Source: Taibaiella sp.
Lineage (GTDB): Bacteria > Bacteroidota > Bacteroidia > Chitinophagales > Chitinophagaceae
Direction: 5' to 3'
DNA length: 64,000 nt
NCBI GenBank assembly: GCA_016786705.1
Contig: JAEUVV010000008.1
Location: forward strand, 1-64,000
The position numbers were made by a program, and so were the translations under genes. Positions 52,056 to 61,184 of this stretch are shown piece by piece. Below the pieces are notes generated by a model. The model had not been told where the DNA came from, ran no database searches, and worked only from the letters and a program-made list of their open reading frames with translations. The stretch's first letter is position 1. Each line of letters opens with the position of its first letter.

Positions 52056-53231
52056 ATGTCCCAGGCCACTTTCGTTGATGATACTATACTTTATGAACAA
52101 AGAAAACGTATCCGTTTAGCTGTTTCGCTGTTTTATTTTTGCCAGGGTCTCGCCTTTGCTTCCTGGGCCAGCCGTATTCCTACCATAAAAACGGCTCTTG
52201 ATATCTCAGAAGGACAGCTGGGTACTATTTTATTGATGCTGCCTTTAGGACAGCTGATTACCATGACGCTATCGGGAAGACTGGTTACCAGATTCGGCAG
52301 CGCGAAGGTCTTGAGCATTGCCTGCATCTGCTACGCGGCTGTGCTCTGCCTGCTGGCTTTCGCTGATTCCGCACCGGCGCTGGGTGGTATTTTATTATTG
52401 TTTGGGGTATTTGGCAACATGTGCAATATAGCTGTTAACACGCAGGGCGTAGCGGTAGAGAAGATCTATAATAAATCGATCATGGCCTCCTTTCACGGTG
52501 CCTGGAGCATCGCCGGGTTTACCGGCGCGCTGATCGGCTTATTGACCATTAACCTGCAGCTGGATACCGCTACCCATTTTATACTCATTTTCGGTATAGT
52601 CCTGACCAGTATGCTCATCAACAGGAACTACCTGGTACCCGGCAGGACAACTGAAGCGCAGAAAAAAGGCCTGGTCAGGCCGGACAGTATGCTGATCCAG
52701 CTGGGCGTGCTGGGCTTTTTAAGTATGGCTACAGAAGGCGCGATGTTTGACTGGAGCGGCGTTTATTTCAAAGAAGTGGTCAAAGCGCCGGAACAATGGG
52801 TACCGGTAGGTTATGCTTCCTTTATGGTTATGATGGCCAGCGGGAGATTTATAGGTGATTTCATTATTTCAAAAATCGGTCGCAAAAGCGCTTTACAGCT
52901 CAGTGGTTTATTGATGTGCAGCGGCATGCTGTTGTCTGTATTTTTCCCTTATTTCGGTATTTGTACCCTGGCCTTTATGATGGTGGGCTTAGGTGTTGCC
53001 TGTGTCGTGCCCACGGTTTACAGTGTCGCCGGCCAGCACCCGACTATCGCGCCGGGCAAAGCCCTGGCTATGGTATCCAGCATCAGCTTCCTGGGCTTCC
53101 TGATGGGGCCGCCTTTGATCGGCTATATCGCGGAATGGCTCGACCTCAGGTTCTCTTATGCTACTTTCGCCGTGTTTGGTCTTGTGCTCACCCTATTAAG
53201 CCAGAATATGTCCCTCCTGAAGCAGCGCTGA
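52056..53231 (+). CDS. MFS transporter
   Basis: 391 residues, twelve membrane segments in two six-span halves. LASWASRIPTIKTALDISEG in the first loop, TLSGRLVTRFGSAKVL as the A-motif between TM2 and TM3, and FIGDFIISKIGRKSALQLSG as its counterpart in the second half. FHGAWSIAGFTGALIG and EGAMFDWSGVYFKEVV suggest the sugar/nucleoside or drug-export branch resembling YbjJ or FucP-like carriers. The substrate is not evident. Stands alone, divergent from the oxidase gene. Confidence 0.9.
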   Translation: MSQATFVDDTILYEQRKRIRLAVSLFYFCQGLAFASWASRIPTIKTALDISEGQLGTILLMLPLGQLITMTLSGRLVTRFGSAKVLSIACICYAAVLCLLAFADSAPALGGILLLFGVFGNMCNIAVNTQGVAVEKIYNKSIMASFHGAWSIAGFTGALIGLLTINLQLDTATHFILIFGIVLTSMLINRNYLVPGRTTEAQKKGLVRPDSMLIQLGVLGFLSMATEGAMFDWSGVYFKEVVKAPEQWVPVGYASFMVMMASGRFIGDFIISKIGRKSALQLSGLLMCSGMLLSVFFPYFGICTLAFMMVGLGVACVVPTVYSVAGQHPTIAPGKALAMVSSISFLGFLMGPPLIGYIAEWLDLRFSYATFAVFGLVLTLLSQNMSLLKQR

Positions 53232-53360
53232 TCTGCAGCTCACATCTGCTTATAAATATACAAGTGTCTTAATAAATCGGGTGATTTTACCCTGTTTAAT
53301 CTTGCCATAAGTAATTAATTTAGTGGTAATAATTTATACCATTAACCTTAATTTGATCTT

Positions 53361-53675
53361 ATGGCAAAGAAACGCTACATAGCAGAGCCACCGGTCTATT
53401 CCCGGTGCCTGATGCTTTCTATCTATGATGCAAATGCGATGGTACCTGCGCGCATCCGGGGCCTGCTCTCTAACAAATATTTATATATAGAGCTGCAAAA
53501 CTCCTTTTTCATTAGTTGTGAAACGGAACTCAGAACCACCCTCAATAAAATACTAACAGAAGAAAACATCTGTTTCTCCATGATCTACATCAGTGACAAA
53601 AACGGGAACCGGGTATCGGGCAACCTGCTTCCCGAAGGTGATTTAGCCAAGCTGAATAAAATTTTTAAACTCTAA
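53361..53675 (+). CDS. Small hypothetical protein
   Basis: 104 residues, soluble. RCLMLSIYDANAMVPARIRG and YIELQNSFFISCETELRTTL give a mixed alpha/beta pattern; its strand-helix-strand order slightly recalls a DNA-binding LytTR half, but no diagnostic motif is present. It lies 8 bases before the phospholipase-like gene, so the two share a transcript. No recognised family. Confidence 0.65.
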   Translation: MAKKRYIAEPPVYSRCLMLSIYDANAMVPARIRGLLSNKYLYIELQNSFFISCETELRTTLNKILTEENICFSMIYISDKNGNRVSGNLLPEGDLAKLNKIFKL

Positions 53676-53683
53676 AAATAGCG

Positions 53684-54790
53684 GTGATGAAGAGGATAAT
53701 ATTTATTTTGAGCCTACTCTGTTATTCCTATTATGGCAACGGCCAGGAACCTTATCCAGGCGAAACCACAGAAACAGCCGATGAGCCCGGGCTTAACCGG
53801 CGGTACTACCCGCTTAATTTTTATCCCATAGGTGATGAACTCAGCATAGGCTACCTGGGCAACCTGAAAACAGCCCGGGAATCTTATTTATTTGAAGCGC
53901 AGCCCACAGTTAAGTTACCGTTTTTCAATACTATCTATAAAAATATGAAAGAACCCAAAGCTGCAGCGGATGTACCTTTCGGCGAAAAACTGAAAAAGGC
54001 GACCCATGCGGCCTATGCCAGTTTCCAGCCGCAGCTGCGTATGTTCAACGATGCATCGATGCCGGTAAAAACACCTTCTTACAAGATAGGCATCGGTTAC
54101 CAGCATTTATTTTCTTTAAACAAAGCCAACGAGTTCGGTGACCTGGACAGCAGAAACCTTAAATATATTGCAATCGCTTTTGAAACCGGGCATTTTTCCA
54201 ACGGCCAGTCGGGCGCTGCTTTTGACGAACACCTGATCGACGGTACACCGGCCGCAGATAGTCTTTACCAGCACATAGATGACAACACGGACCTGGCGGC
54301 TATACTCAACAGGAAAAGTGGCAATTTCTCTACCAACTATACAGAGATAATGTTCAAATACTTACAGGTATTTGAAGTAAAAAATGACTATGCGCTTCAC
54401 TGGTTTTCGGCAGAAGCCGGCTGGACCCGGTACCACGACAATTTACTCTATATGATCCCTATTGGCGGTTATACCGAAAATGACATCGTTTTGTATGGTA
54501 AAAATTTATTTCACCTCAATTTTGAATATATGTATAGGTTTCGAAAGCCAGGCTGCATCGACCGGGTGAAACTGAATGTGAATTATGAGTATTTATACAA
54601 ACCGCATGCCTCTGTCACCCGCTCCAGGATAGAAATTATTCCCGCCATCTATCACAAAAGCAATGTAGGCATTTATGCCAAGCTGGCTTTTGGACATGAT
54701 ACTTACAATTACCGTTTTGTAGATAATATCAGCCATTGGGGCATCGGCCTGACTTATGACCTGTTCCCCAGCCTGGAGTTTGCAAGATAA
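53684..54790 (+). CDS. Outer-membrane protein resembling phospholipase A1
   Basis: 368 residues. The signal peptide MMKRIIFILSLLCYSYYGNG leads to a strand-rich body ending in an aromatic LTYDLFPSLEFAR. FETGHFSNGQSG at residues 167-178 puts H170, S172, N173 and G174 in the order of the PldA catalytic segment (HxSNGQS), and NFSTNYTEIMFKY (about 214-226) could supply the third residue, N218. Some 35 extra residues separate the two pieces compared with E. coli PldA. It is plausibly a calcium-dependent outer-membrane phospholipase, but homology is only local. Confidence 0.65.
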   Translation: MMKRIIFILSLLCYSYYGNGQEPYPGETTETADEPGLNRRYYPLNFYPIGDELSIGYLGNLKTARESYLFEAQPTVKLPFFNTIYKNMKEPKAAADVPFGEKLKKATHAAYASFQPQLRMFNDASMPVKTPSYKIGIGYQHLFSLNKANEFGDLDSRNLKYIAIAFETGHFSNGQSGAAFDEHLIDGTPAADSLYQHIDDNTDLAAILNRKSGNFSTNYTEIMFKYLQVFEVKNDYALHWFSAEAGWTRYHDNLLYMIPIGGYTENDIVLYGKNLFHLNFEYMYRFRKPGCIDRVKLNVNYEYLYKPHASVTRSRIEIIPAIYHKSNVGIYAKLAFGHDTYNYRFVDNISHWGIGLTYDLFPSLEFAR

Positions 54791-54810
54791 AACAGGCCCG
54801 GGATTTTCAT

Positions 54811-54845
54811 TTTGCAGCAATTCAAAAAAACTAATGTTATTTTTG
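54811..54845 (+). promoter_or_regulatory. Promoter of the TrmH-type methyltransferase gene
   Basis: TTTG (54811-54814), then TATTTTTG (54838-54845), an exact TAnnTTTG, 23 bases apart. The ATG at 54852 follows 6 bases later, so the transcript should have almost no leader. This also disfavours the longer upstream start. Confidence 0.55.
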
Positions 54846-54851
54846 TGCTTC

Positions 54852-55610
54852 ATGCAAGCAATCAGTAAAAACCAGATCAAATACATCCGTTCTCTTTCCC
54901 AGATCAAATTCAGGAAAGCACACCAGGCCTACATTGTTGAAGGGCTTAAAAACGCTGCAGAGTGGCTGCAGCAGGGCGCGGACCTAGAATACATAGTGGC
55001 TTTGCCAGCCTGGTTTGAGCAAAATGCTGAGCTGCTCAAGGCATATGAGCCCCGGAAATGCCTGATCGCTACAGAAGAAGATTTTGAAAAAATATCGGGT
55101 TTCAAAACACCCAACCAGGTATTACTGGTTGCGAAGATGCCGCAGCAAAAGGATATGATTGCGGCAACAGGAAACAACACCTGGACCTTAATGCTGGATA
55201 AAGTACAGGACCCGGGTAACCTGGGAACGATCATCAGGACCGCGGACTGGTTTGGGATCAAAACGATTATTTGCTCCCCGGATTGCGTAGAACAATTCAA
55301 CCCTAAAGTGATCCAGTCTACTATGGGCAGCCTGCTCCGCGTGCATTGCGTGTATACAGACCTGGCAGCATTCCTGCAAGCCAGGCCGGGAACACCCAGC
55401 TATGCAGCTATATTGGGCGGTAGCTCACTGAATGCGGCACAAAAATGTGCACCAGGATTCATTATCATGGGTAATGAAAGTAAAGGCATATCAGAGGAAG
55501 TGAAAGCCCTGGTACAGCACCATCTGACCATTGACCGCATCGGGCCAGATGCCGAATCATTGAATGTTGCTGTTGCAACCGGGATATTCTGTCATACACT
55601 TATCCAATAA
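54852..55610 (+). CDS. SpoU/TrmH family RNA 2'-O-methyltransferase
   Basis: 252 residues from the ATG at 54852 (MQAISKNQIKYIRSL), since the longer frame runs through the preceding gene's end and the promoter. The N-terminal substrate-binding domain has RKAHQAYIVEGLKN. The SPOUT domain shows motif 1 LDKVQDPGNLGTIIRTADWF (near residue 116), motif 2 GFIIMGNESKGISEEV (near 205) and motif 3 DRIGPDAESLNVAVATGIFC near the C-terminus. It uses S-adenosylmethionine to methylate a ribose 2'-OH in rRNA or tRNA. The precise target is not visible. Confidence 0.92.
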   Translation: MQAISKNQIKYIRSLSQIKFRKAHQAYIVEGLKNAAEWLQQGADLEYIVALPAWFEQNAELLKAYEPRKCLIATEEDFEKISGFKTPNQVLLVAKMPQQKDMIAATGNNTWTLMLDKVQDPGNLGTIIRTADWFGIKTIICSPDCVEQFNPKVIQSTMGSLLRVHCVYTDLAAFLQARPGTPSYAAILGGSSLNAAQKCAPGFIIMGNESKGISEEVKALVQHHLTIDRIGPDAESLNVAVATGIFCHTLIQ

Positions 55611-55642
55611 TAAGCTTCCGAATTTTGTACTATAACCCCAAT

Positions 55643-55673
55643 AATAAAGCCGGCATTTTGTGCCGGCTTTATT
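55643..55673. terminator. Bidirectional terminator between methyltransferase and TonB receptor
   Basis: AATAAAGCCGGCA (55643-55655) and TGCCGGCTTTATT (55661-55673) form a perfect 13-bp stem with a 5-base loop, placed between convergent genes. Confidence 0.85.
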
Positions 55674-55678
55674 GCTAT

Positions 55679-58033
55679 TTAGAATTTGAAGTTATACGTT
55701 ATACTTGGCAGGATAGGGAAAATAGAAACCTGTTTTACCGTCACCTTCGTGCCCTGCTGTAAGCTTCCTTCTGTGCTTACATAAAGCAGGTAAGGATTCA
55801 GGCGGCTGTACACATTGTATATGGAGAATGCCCAGGTCCCTTTTATCCTGCGGGTACTGTTGGCCCGCGGCGTCCAGTTCAGCGATAAGTCCAGCCTGTG
55901 ATAAGGGAAGATACGGTATTGATTGATCTCACTAAAGTCCTGCACCAGTTTTCCATCCACATAGTACAAACCCGTAGGTAAGGTGATCGCGTTACCGGTA
56001 CCGAATACAAATACTGCGGAAGCATTCAGCTTTTTGTTGAACTCATAATTGGCCACGATAGACAGGTCATGCCTGCGATCATATTTTGCCGGGAATACTT
56101 TCCCGCTATTCAACATTTCAAAACGCCTGTTGGTCCAGGAAAGGGTATAACCGATCCAGCCGGTAAAATTTCCTTTTGTTTTATTCACGAAAAATTCAGC
56201 GCCATAAGCTTGCCCTTCCCCGTTTACCAGGTCCACTTCGGGATCCCTGAAATTGCTGGGGGTATAACCTTCCCGGTATTCCAGTTGGTTTTTCAGATCT
56301 TTATAATATACTTCAACAGAAGTTTCGATAGCGTTATCATTAAAGTTCCTGAAATAGCCCAAAGCGTACTGCCAGGCTTTTTGCGGCTGCACGATCATGG
56401 AGCTTGGCATCCATACATCGGTTGGCAAAGTACTGCCGTTATTAGACACCAGGTGAATGTACTGCATACTCCGGCCTACAGAGGCCTTAATAGAGGAAAC
56501 ATCATTGATCGTAAATCTCCCGGAGATACGGGGTTCAAAACCGCCATAGGTTTTTACCAGCTGACCACTTCCCCATACCGTACTATCCAGCTTATTACCA
56601 TCCTTATCATAAGTATAGTTAGCATAAGGCCCTACCTGCTGGAACAGGGAGTAGCGTAAACCGGCATTTATTTTCAGCCGCTTACCCAGGTTAAATTCAT
56701 CAGTAATATAGATAGCGGACTCGTGGGCATACTTTGTAAACGGGTTAGCCGGCATAAACATCGAGTCGCCGGAGCTACCGCTGATCTGGCTCGGGATAAA
56801 AGTATGATAAGTATAATTCATCCCGAATTTAAAATCGTGCCCGAAGCTGGAGAAGTAATCAAAGTCTATCTTACCGTTCCAGTCCCTGATACCGGAAGAT
56901 AAAGCGATGCTCATATCTTTTTGCCCGCCCCGGAACTCAAAATCGTATTTATTATAGATCGCAGATACGTTCATGAAGAGCTTACCATTGAACTGGTGGT
57001 TCCAGCGCAGGGTTGAGGTCGCGTTGCCCCAGGGCATTTTCACGTTAAAATCGCCGCTCTTACTATTAAAGGTAAATACGTCCTGGCCAAAATAACCACT
57101 CAGGTACAAACGGTCTTTTTTCCCTAAAATATAATTCGCTTTCAGGTTGGCATCATAAAAGTAATAACCGCTGCCTTGCGCATTACCTTTCAGAAATGGC
57201 TTCGTGAGCACATCTATATAGGTTCTGCGGCCGGAGATCATAAAAGAACCTTTATCTTTCACAATAGGCCCCTGCAGGGTCAGCCGGGAAGCGATCAGGC
57301 CGATACCGCCTTCACCTTCGAATTGCTTCATATTACCGTCTTTCATGTTCACGTCCAAAACAGAAGAAAGCCGTCCGCCATAGTTAGCCGGAGCACCCCC
57401 TTTAATCAGGTTCACGTTCTTGATCGCATCGGAATTGAAGATGGAAAAGAAACCAAACAGGTGTCCTGTGTTATAAACCACGGCCTCATCGAGTAATACC
57501 AGGTTTTGGTCCGGGCCGCCGCCTCTTACATAAAAGCCGGCCTGGCCTTCACCGGAAGACTGCACACCGGGCAATAATTGAATCGCTTTAAGCACATCCG
57601 ATTCGCCAAAAACGACAGGAAGTTTCTTAATTTTTTCTGTAGTTAAACCGATGGTCCCCATCTGGGTACTGCTCACATTCTTATCAGCACGCTCTCCGGT
57701 CACCACTACCCCTTCCAACTCATTAGAGTTAGTGGATTTCATATCTACGTTAATGGTAGTATCATTTTGTAAATTGACGGTATAAACCTCGTCTTTGAAG
57801 CCCATATAAGTGAAGCGTAAGGTATAGGTACCGGGCTTTAAACTAAAGGAATAAAAGCCATAGGCATTAGTAGCCGCGCCATCCTGCAATTCATCCACAT
57901 ACAAAGTAGCGCCGATCATACTTTCGCCCGTTGCCGCTTCTTTTAAATAACCGCTTATACTCACTTTTCTTTGTGCAAAAACCAATAAAGACAGGATATT
58001 AAAGAAAAACAGTAATGACGTTTTTTTGAGCAT
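55679..58033 (-). CDS. TonB-dependent outer-membrane receptor
   Basis: 784 residues. Signal peptide (MLKKTSLLFFFNILSLLVFA), then a carboxypeptidase-like regulatory domain (about 25-105) with SGYLKEAATGESMIGATLYV, a plug (about 120-230) with QAGFYVRGGGPDQNLVLLDE, and a beta-barrel ending ILPSITYNFKF. Like the first receptor it has no SusD partner and takes an unknown ligand. It is followed by the shared terminator and preceded by a good promoter at the end of the response regulator gene. Confidence 0.93.
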   Translation of the reverse strand: MLKKTSLLFFFNILSLLVFAQRKVSISGYLKEAATGESMIGATLYVDELQDGAATNAYGFYSFSLKPGTYTLRFTYMGFKDEVYTVNLQNDTTINVDMKSTNSNELEGVVVTGERADKNVSSTQMGTIGLTTEKIKKLPVVFGESDVLKAIQLLPGVQSSGEGQAGFYVRGGGPDQNLVLLDEAVVYNTGHLFGFFSIFNSDAIKNVNLIKGGAPANYGGRLSSVLDVNMKDGNMKQFEGEGGIGLIASRLTLQGPIVKDKGSFMISGRRTYIDVLTKPFLKGNAQGSGYYFYDANLKANYILGKKDRLYLSGYFGQDVFTFNSKSGDFNVKMPWGNATSTLRWNHQFNGKLFMNVSAIYNKYDFEFRGGQKDMSIALSSGIRDWNGKIDFDYFSSFGHDFKFGMNYTYHTFIPSQISGSSGDSMFMPANPFTKYAHESAIYITDEFNLGKRLKINAGLRYSLFQQVGPYANYTYDKDGNKLDSTVWGSGQLVKTYGGFEPRISGRFTINDVSSIKASVGRSMQYIHLVSNNGSTLPTDVWMPSSMIVQPQKAWQYALGYFRNFNDNAIETSVEVYYKDLKNQLEYREGYTPSNFRDPEVDLVNGEGQAYGAEFFVNKTKGNFTGWIGYTLSWTNRRFEMLNSGKVFPAKYDRRHDLSIVANYEFNKKLNASAVFVFGTGNAITLPTGLYYVDGKLVQDFSEINQYRIFPYHRLDLSLNWTPRANSTRRIKGTWAFSIYNVYSRLNPYLLYVSTEGSLQQGTKVTVKQVSIFPILPSITYNFKF

Positions 58034-58049
58034 GGTTATTAAGTTTTGG

Positions 58050-58080
58050 CAAAATTAGGTTTTGACCCCTAAATGCCCAA
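58050..58080 (-). promoter_or_regulatory. Promoter of the second TonB receptor
   Basis: On the minus strand TTG (58078-58080) is 20 bases before TAATTTTG (58050-58057), an exact -7 box. It sits at the very end of the response regulator gene, so the receptor can be expressed apart from the two-component operon. Confidence 0.6.
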
Positions 58081-58803
58081 GAAAGTTTTAAGTTTGGCGT
58101 ACCCAGACTTGCTTACCGGAACATTTTGGCCATTATTTAACAAAACGGTGTATTGTTCTTTTTCCAGCAGCTCTATTTTATTGACAAAGCTGACGTTGAC
58201 GATATAAGAACGGTGAATCCTTACAAATTGTTGTGCCGGAAGCTGTTGTTCAAAACGGGCCATGGTCTGATATTTCAAAAAATACTTTTCTTTGGTGTGC
58301 ACCTTTACATAATCATCCGCGGCCTCCAGGAACAATATCTTATCCAGGGGGATGATCTTAATCTCGCCCTGCTCTTTCACTACAACTCTTTGCGTCTGCT
58401 CCGGCAGCATGATATGCGGTGCCTGCTCTACCGGTTTTACCACTCCTTTAGCTTGCTGTTGTGCCACTTTCGCTATAGCTCTTTCTAAACGTGCCGGCTC
58501 TATAGGTTTCAATAAATAATCAATCGCATTGACGTCAAAAGCCTGTACGGCATACTCATCAAATGCGGTAACGAAGATCACAGCCGGCGGGTTTTCTATC
58601 AGTTCCAGCATTTCGAACCCGTTGATCTTGGGCATTTGCACGTCCAGGAAGATCAGGTCCGGCTGATGGGTCTGCACACTTTTCAGTCCTTCAAATCCAT
58701 TGGCACACTCATCAACAATCTGCACCATTTCCAACGGTTCCAGCATTTCCCGCATCAAAGAACGGGCAAGAGGTTCATCGTCTATAATAATACACTTCAG
58801 CAT
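58069..58803 (-). CDS. LytTR-type response regulator
   Basis: 244 residues from the ATG at 58803. The receiver domain has CIIIDDEPLARSLMREMLE, then the phosphorylated D54 in PDLIFLDVQMPKING, and VTAFDEYAVQAFDVNAIDYL. After a linker (about 125-145) comes a LytTR DNA-binding domain: IIPLDKILFLEAADDYVKV, FVRIHRSYIVNVSFVNKIE, VPVSKSGYAKLKTFLGI. It is activated by its partner kinase, 10 bases upstream, and regulates unknown promoters, the neighbouring TonB receptor being one candidate. Confidence 0.95.
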   Translation of the reverse strand: MLKCIIIDDEPLARSLMREMLEPLEMVQIVDECANGFEGLKSVQTHQPDLIFLDVQMPKINGFEMLELIENPPAVIFVTAFDEYAVQAFDVNAIDYLLKPIEPARLERAIAKVAQQQAKGVVKPVEQAPHIMLPEQTQRVVVKEQGEIKIIPLDKILFLEAADDYVKVHTKEKYFLKYQTMARFEQQLPAQQFVRIHRSYIVNVSFVNKIELLEKEQYTVLLNNGQNVPVSKSGYAKLKTFLGI

Positions 58804-58813
58804 ATTAGGATAA

Positions 58814-59878
58814 TTAATTTTGTACACTTTTCTCGATCGGGATCATTAAAGTGGCTATATAGATGTCCACCTCACTATTCCCTTTGCCCGGGCTTTTGGT
58901 CAATTGTAACAGGTCATTCCTGGCATATAAGAGGTAGAGCCTCCGGGATACCCCGCTCAGGCCAAAACCGGTCCCTTTAGGCGCTACACTATTCCGGTCA
59001 AAAGGATTACTGATCTCAAATTTATAAAAATGATCTTCTTCTCTCAGGGTTATCGCGATAATCACTTCACCCAGGGTATCGTATAAGCCAAATTTAATAG
59101 CATTTTCAACCAGGGGTTGCAATAAAAAAGGCGGGATCTCTTTACCTTCAAGACCTTGCGGGATATCTTTAAGGATAACCAGGCGATCGCCAAACCGTAC
59201 TTTTTCAATATCAAGGTAAAGGTCCAGCTCTTCAAGTTCCGCCGACAAGGACACCAGGCGATTATCTTCTTTGCGTATCGTTTGCCTTAAGAAGGACGAA
59301 AGCTTCATGAGCATAGTACGGGCCAGCTTAGGGTCCACACCGATCAGCGCGTTAATGGAATTCAGGCTGTTGAATAAAAAATGCGGGTGTAATTGTTGCC
59401 TCAACTTAAACAGTTCAGCTTCATTTTTGAGTTCCTGCACCCCGTTTTCCAGGAGTATGCGCTGCTCCTGCTCTATAATACAGCTTACCAGGAAATGAAC
59501 GAGCCCCAGGGCGCTCAGCAATACCCAACTGATAAAAAGAACCAGGTAAAAAGTGGAGCCCGGAATGGGTATCCGAAAACGGTCCCTGTACAAAAACTCC
59601 CATAACCAGATGAGTAAAAAGGCATATATTACCGCAAAGACCAGCTGCCGCGCTACCACTATAATCGCAGAATTGCTTTTCAGGATAGCAAAGCTGCTCT
59701 GGGTAGAGGCTACATAGAGTGCATAAAGTACCACATTAGCCTGTATCATTAACATGGAAGTAAATTTCCAGTCGGCAAACCCGATATAAACCAAAAAGCT
59801 GATTTCCAGCAAGGCCAGTACTACAATGGAAAAAACCACTGTCATATTCAAACGCCATATGCTAAACTGGTTCTTCAA
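58814..59878 (-). CDS. LytS-type sensor histidine kinase
   Basis: 354 residues with four or five N-terminal membrane segments (to about 150) and no extra sensor domain. The His_kinase box is HPHFLFNSLNSINALIGVDP (near residue 162), with the phosphorylated H in the first position, and PFLLQPLVENAIKFGLYDTL and GTGFGLSGVSRRLYLLYARN as the N and G2 boxes. The protein autophosphorylates and drives the LytTR regulator encoded 10 bases downstream. The signal may be membrane lipid or antibiotic stress, judged from the LiaF-like neighbour. Confidence 0.93.
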   Translation of the reverse strand: MKNQFSIWRLNMTVVFSIVVLALLEISFLVYIGFADWKFTSMLMIQANVVLYALYVASTQSSFAILKSNSAIIVVARQLVFAVIYAFLLIWLWEFLYRDRFRIPIPGSTFYLVLFISWVLLSALGLVHFLVSCIIEQEQRILLENGVQELKNEAELFKLRQQLHPHFLFNSLNSINALIGVDPKLARTMLMKLSSFLRQTIRKEDNRLVSLSAELEELDLYLDIEKVRFGDRLVILKDIPQGLEGKEIPPFLLQPLVENAIKFGLYDTLGEVIIAITLREEDHFYKFEISNPFDRNSVAPKGTGFGLSGVSRRLYLLYARNDLLQLTKSPGKGNSEVDIYIATLMIPIEKSVQN

Positions 59879-59883
59879 CGCGT

Positions 59884-60732
59884 TTACAGGTTTTTGATTT
59901 CTACGCCACCAAACAGGGTAAAACCGGTGATGATCACCCTGCGTTCGATACCGGTACTGTTCACCAAACGGCGTTTATCTTCAACAGCGCCAAAAATTGT
60001 AGTGGTTTCATTGATCACCCGCCAGTTGGCCGGGAAGATCAACTCTACACTGCCGAAAACGGAGTAAATATCAATGACGATATCCTGCTGTATCTGTGCC
60101 GCTTTGCAATCCAGCACTACGCCGCCGAATATGGTACCAACTTTACCGCCCCTAAAGTTGGACGACAATACAACCCGTTCATTACCGGAAAAGATGGAAT
60201 CAATTTTTACAAATTCTCCCTGCGGATCATATCCCGGCTGATAAGCCGCACCGGTATAATCCTGGCGGGGATTGGTGTAAGGGTGCTCAGGGTGGTTTAA
60301 AGGATCAGGGTTATCGCCCCCAGGCTGCATATGGTCTTCCAGCCGGTTCGATTTTTGCCGGTTCTTAGCCAGTACAAATAAACCTATGGTGATAAGTACT
60401 AAAGGGAAAGCATACCTGCCCGCATTGTAATCAAATTTACGCAACAGGAAATAGACCCCTGCACCCAGTAAAAATACCCAGGCGCCCACCTCAAATTTAT
60501 TTTTATAACCAAGACCGAGGGCCAGCAGGATCAGGAAAACCGGGAAAGAGATCAACTTTTCCAGGATCGGGTAATCAATAATATCTGTAGCCCTTACCAG
60601 CATGAGCATACCGATCACCACAACCACAATACCTAAAATACGGCTATTGTTATTGTTACCATTAGTGCCCTGCGGTACTTTCCCCCCAGGACCAGAATAG
60701 TAACCTTTATTTTCTGAATTACTTGTTTCCAT
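59884..60732 (-). CDS. LiaF-like membrane protein
   Basis: 282 residues: a polar N-terminus, four membrane spans (about 28-130), a charged linker, and a C-terminal domain with DSIFSGNERVVLSSNFRGGK and GTIFGGVVLDCKAAQIQQDI like the LiaF C-terminal/DUF2154 beta-helix. In Firmicutes LiaF restrains a cell-wall-stress two-component system. Here the gene overlaps the transcript of a LytS/LytR pair, starting 1 base after the small membrane protein gene and ending 5 bases before the kinase, which suggests the same kind of partner role. Confidence 0.85.
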   Translation of the reverse strand: METSNSENKGYYSGPGGKVPQGTNGNNNNSRILGIVVVVIGMLMLVRATDIIDYPILEKLISFPVFLILLALGLGYKNKFEVGAWVFLLGAGVYFLLRKFDYNAGRYAFPLVLITIGLFVLAKNRQKSNRLEDHMQPGGDNPDPLNHPEHPYTNPRQDYTGAAYQPGYDPQGEFVKIDSIFSGNERVVLSSNFRGGKVGTIFGGVVLDCKAAQIQQDIVIDIYSVFGSVELIFPANWRVINETTTIFGAVEDKRRLVNSTGIERRVIITGFTLFGGVEIKNL

Positions 60733-60733
60733 A

Positions 60734-61093
60734 CTATCGTTTATTAAAAATGATAAACAAACCCAGGGCGATCAGTCCCATAGGTATACCATACAAAAAT
60801 ATCGTATTGGCATTCGCTATCTCAAAGTGGTGTGCCCCTATCATAGTACCTATGATGATCAACACCAGCCATGAAATGCTGCTAAAATTACTTTTTATTC
60901 CCTTATAAATACCGATCAAAATAAGCAGGCTGTGCACCCCAAACAACCAGTCAGGCATCAGGTACCGGGTTTCCGGGATCTGGTGCAATAAAACGGCCAG
61001 GCCGATGACCAGGAATAAGGCGCCTTTAGCGATCGATGCAGCGCGGGAAGCGGGAACTTCCTGCCGCTCGCGAATGGTATGTAACTGTGCCAT
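60734..61093 (-). CDS. Small membrane protein of the LiaF-LytSR operon
   Basis: 119 residues with four membrane segments (IAKGALFLVIGLAVLLHQI, PDWLFGVHSLLILIGIYKGI, WLVLIIIGTMIGAHHFEI, FLYGIPMGLIALGLFII). It resembles the membrane part of the LiaF-type neighbours and may be a LiaI-like member, but no specific motif fixes that. First gene of the four-gene operon; it ends 1 base before the LiaF-like gene. Confidence 0.75.
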   Translation of the reverse strand: MAQLHTIRERQEVPASRAASIAKGALFLVIGLAVLLHQIPETRYLMPDWLFGVHSLLILIGIYKGIKSNFSSISWLVLIIIGTMIGAHHFEIANANTIFLYGIPMGLIALGLFIIFNKR

Positions 61094-61184
61094 AAAGTCT
61101 GAATTTAATACTTTATGTAAAAGTATCTACAGAAATCCGGGTATAAAAAGCAGTTTCGGCAAACGGGATTAATAACTCGGTGAA

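Noticed and set aside
56069..56659. 196-codon plus-strand frame
   Set aside because: Antisense to the TonB receptor barrel; no start context or motif.
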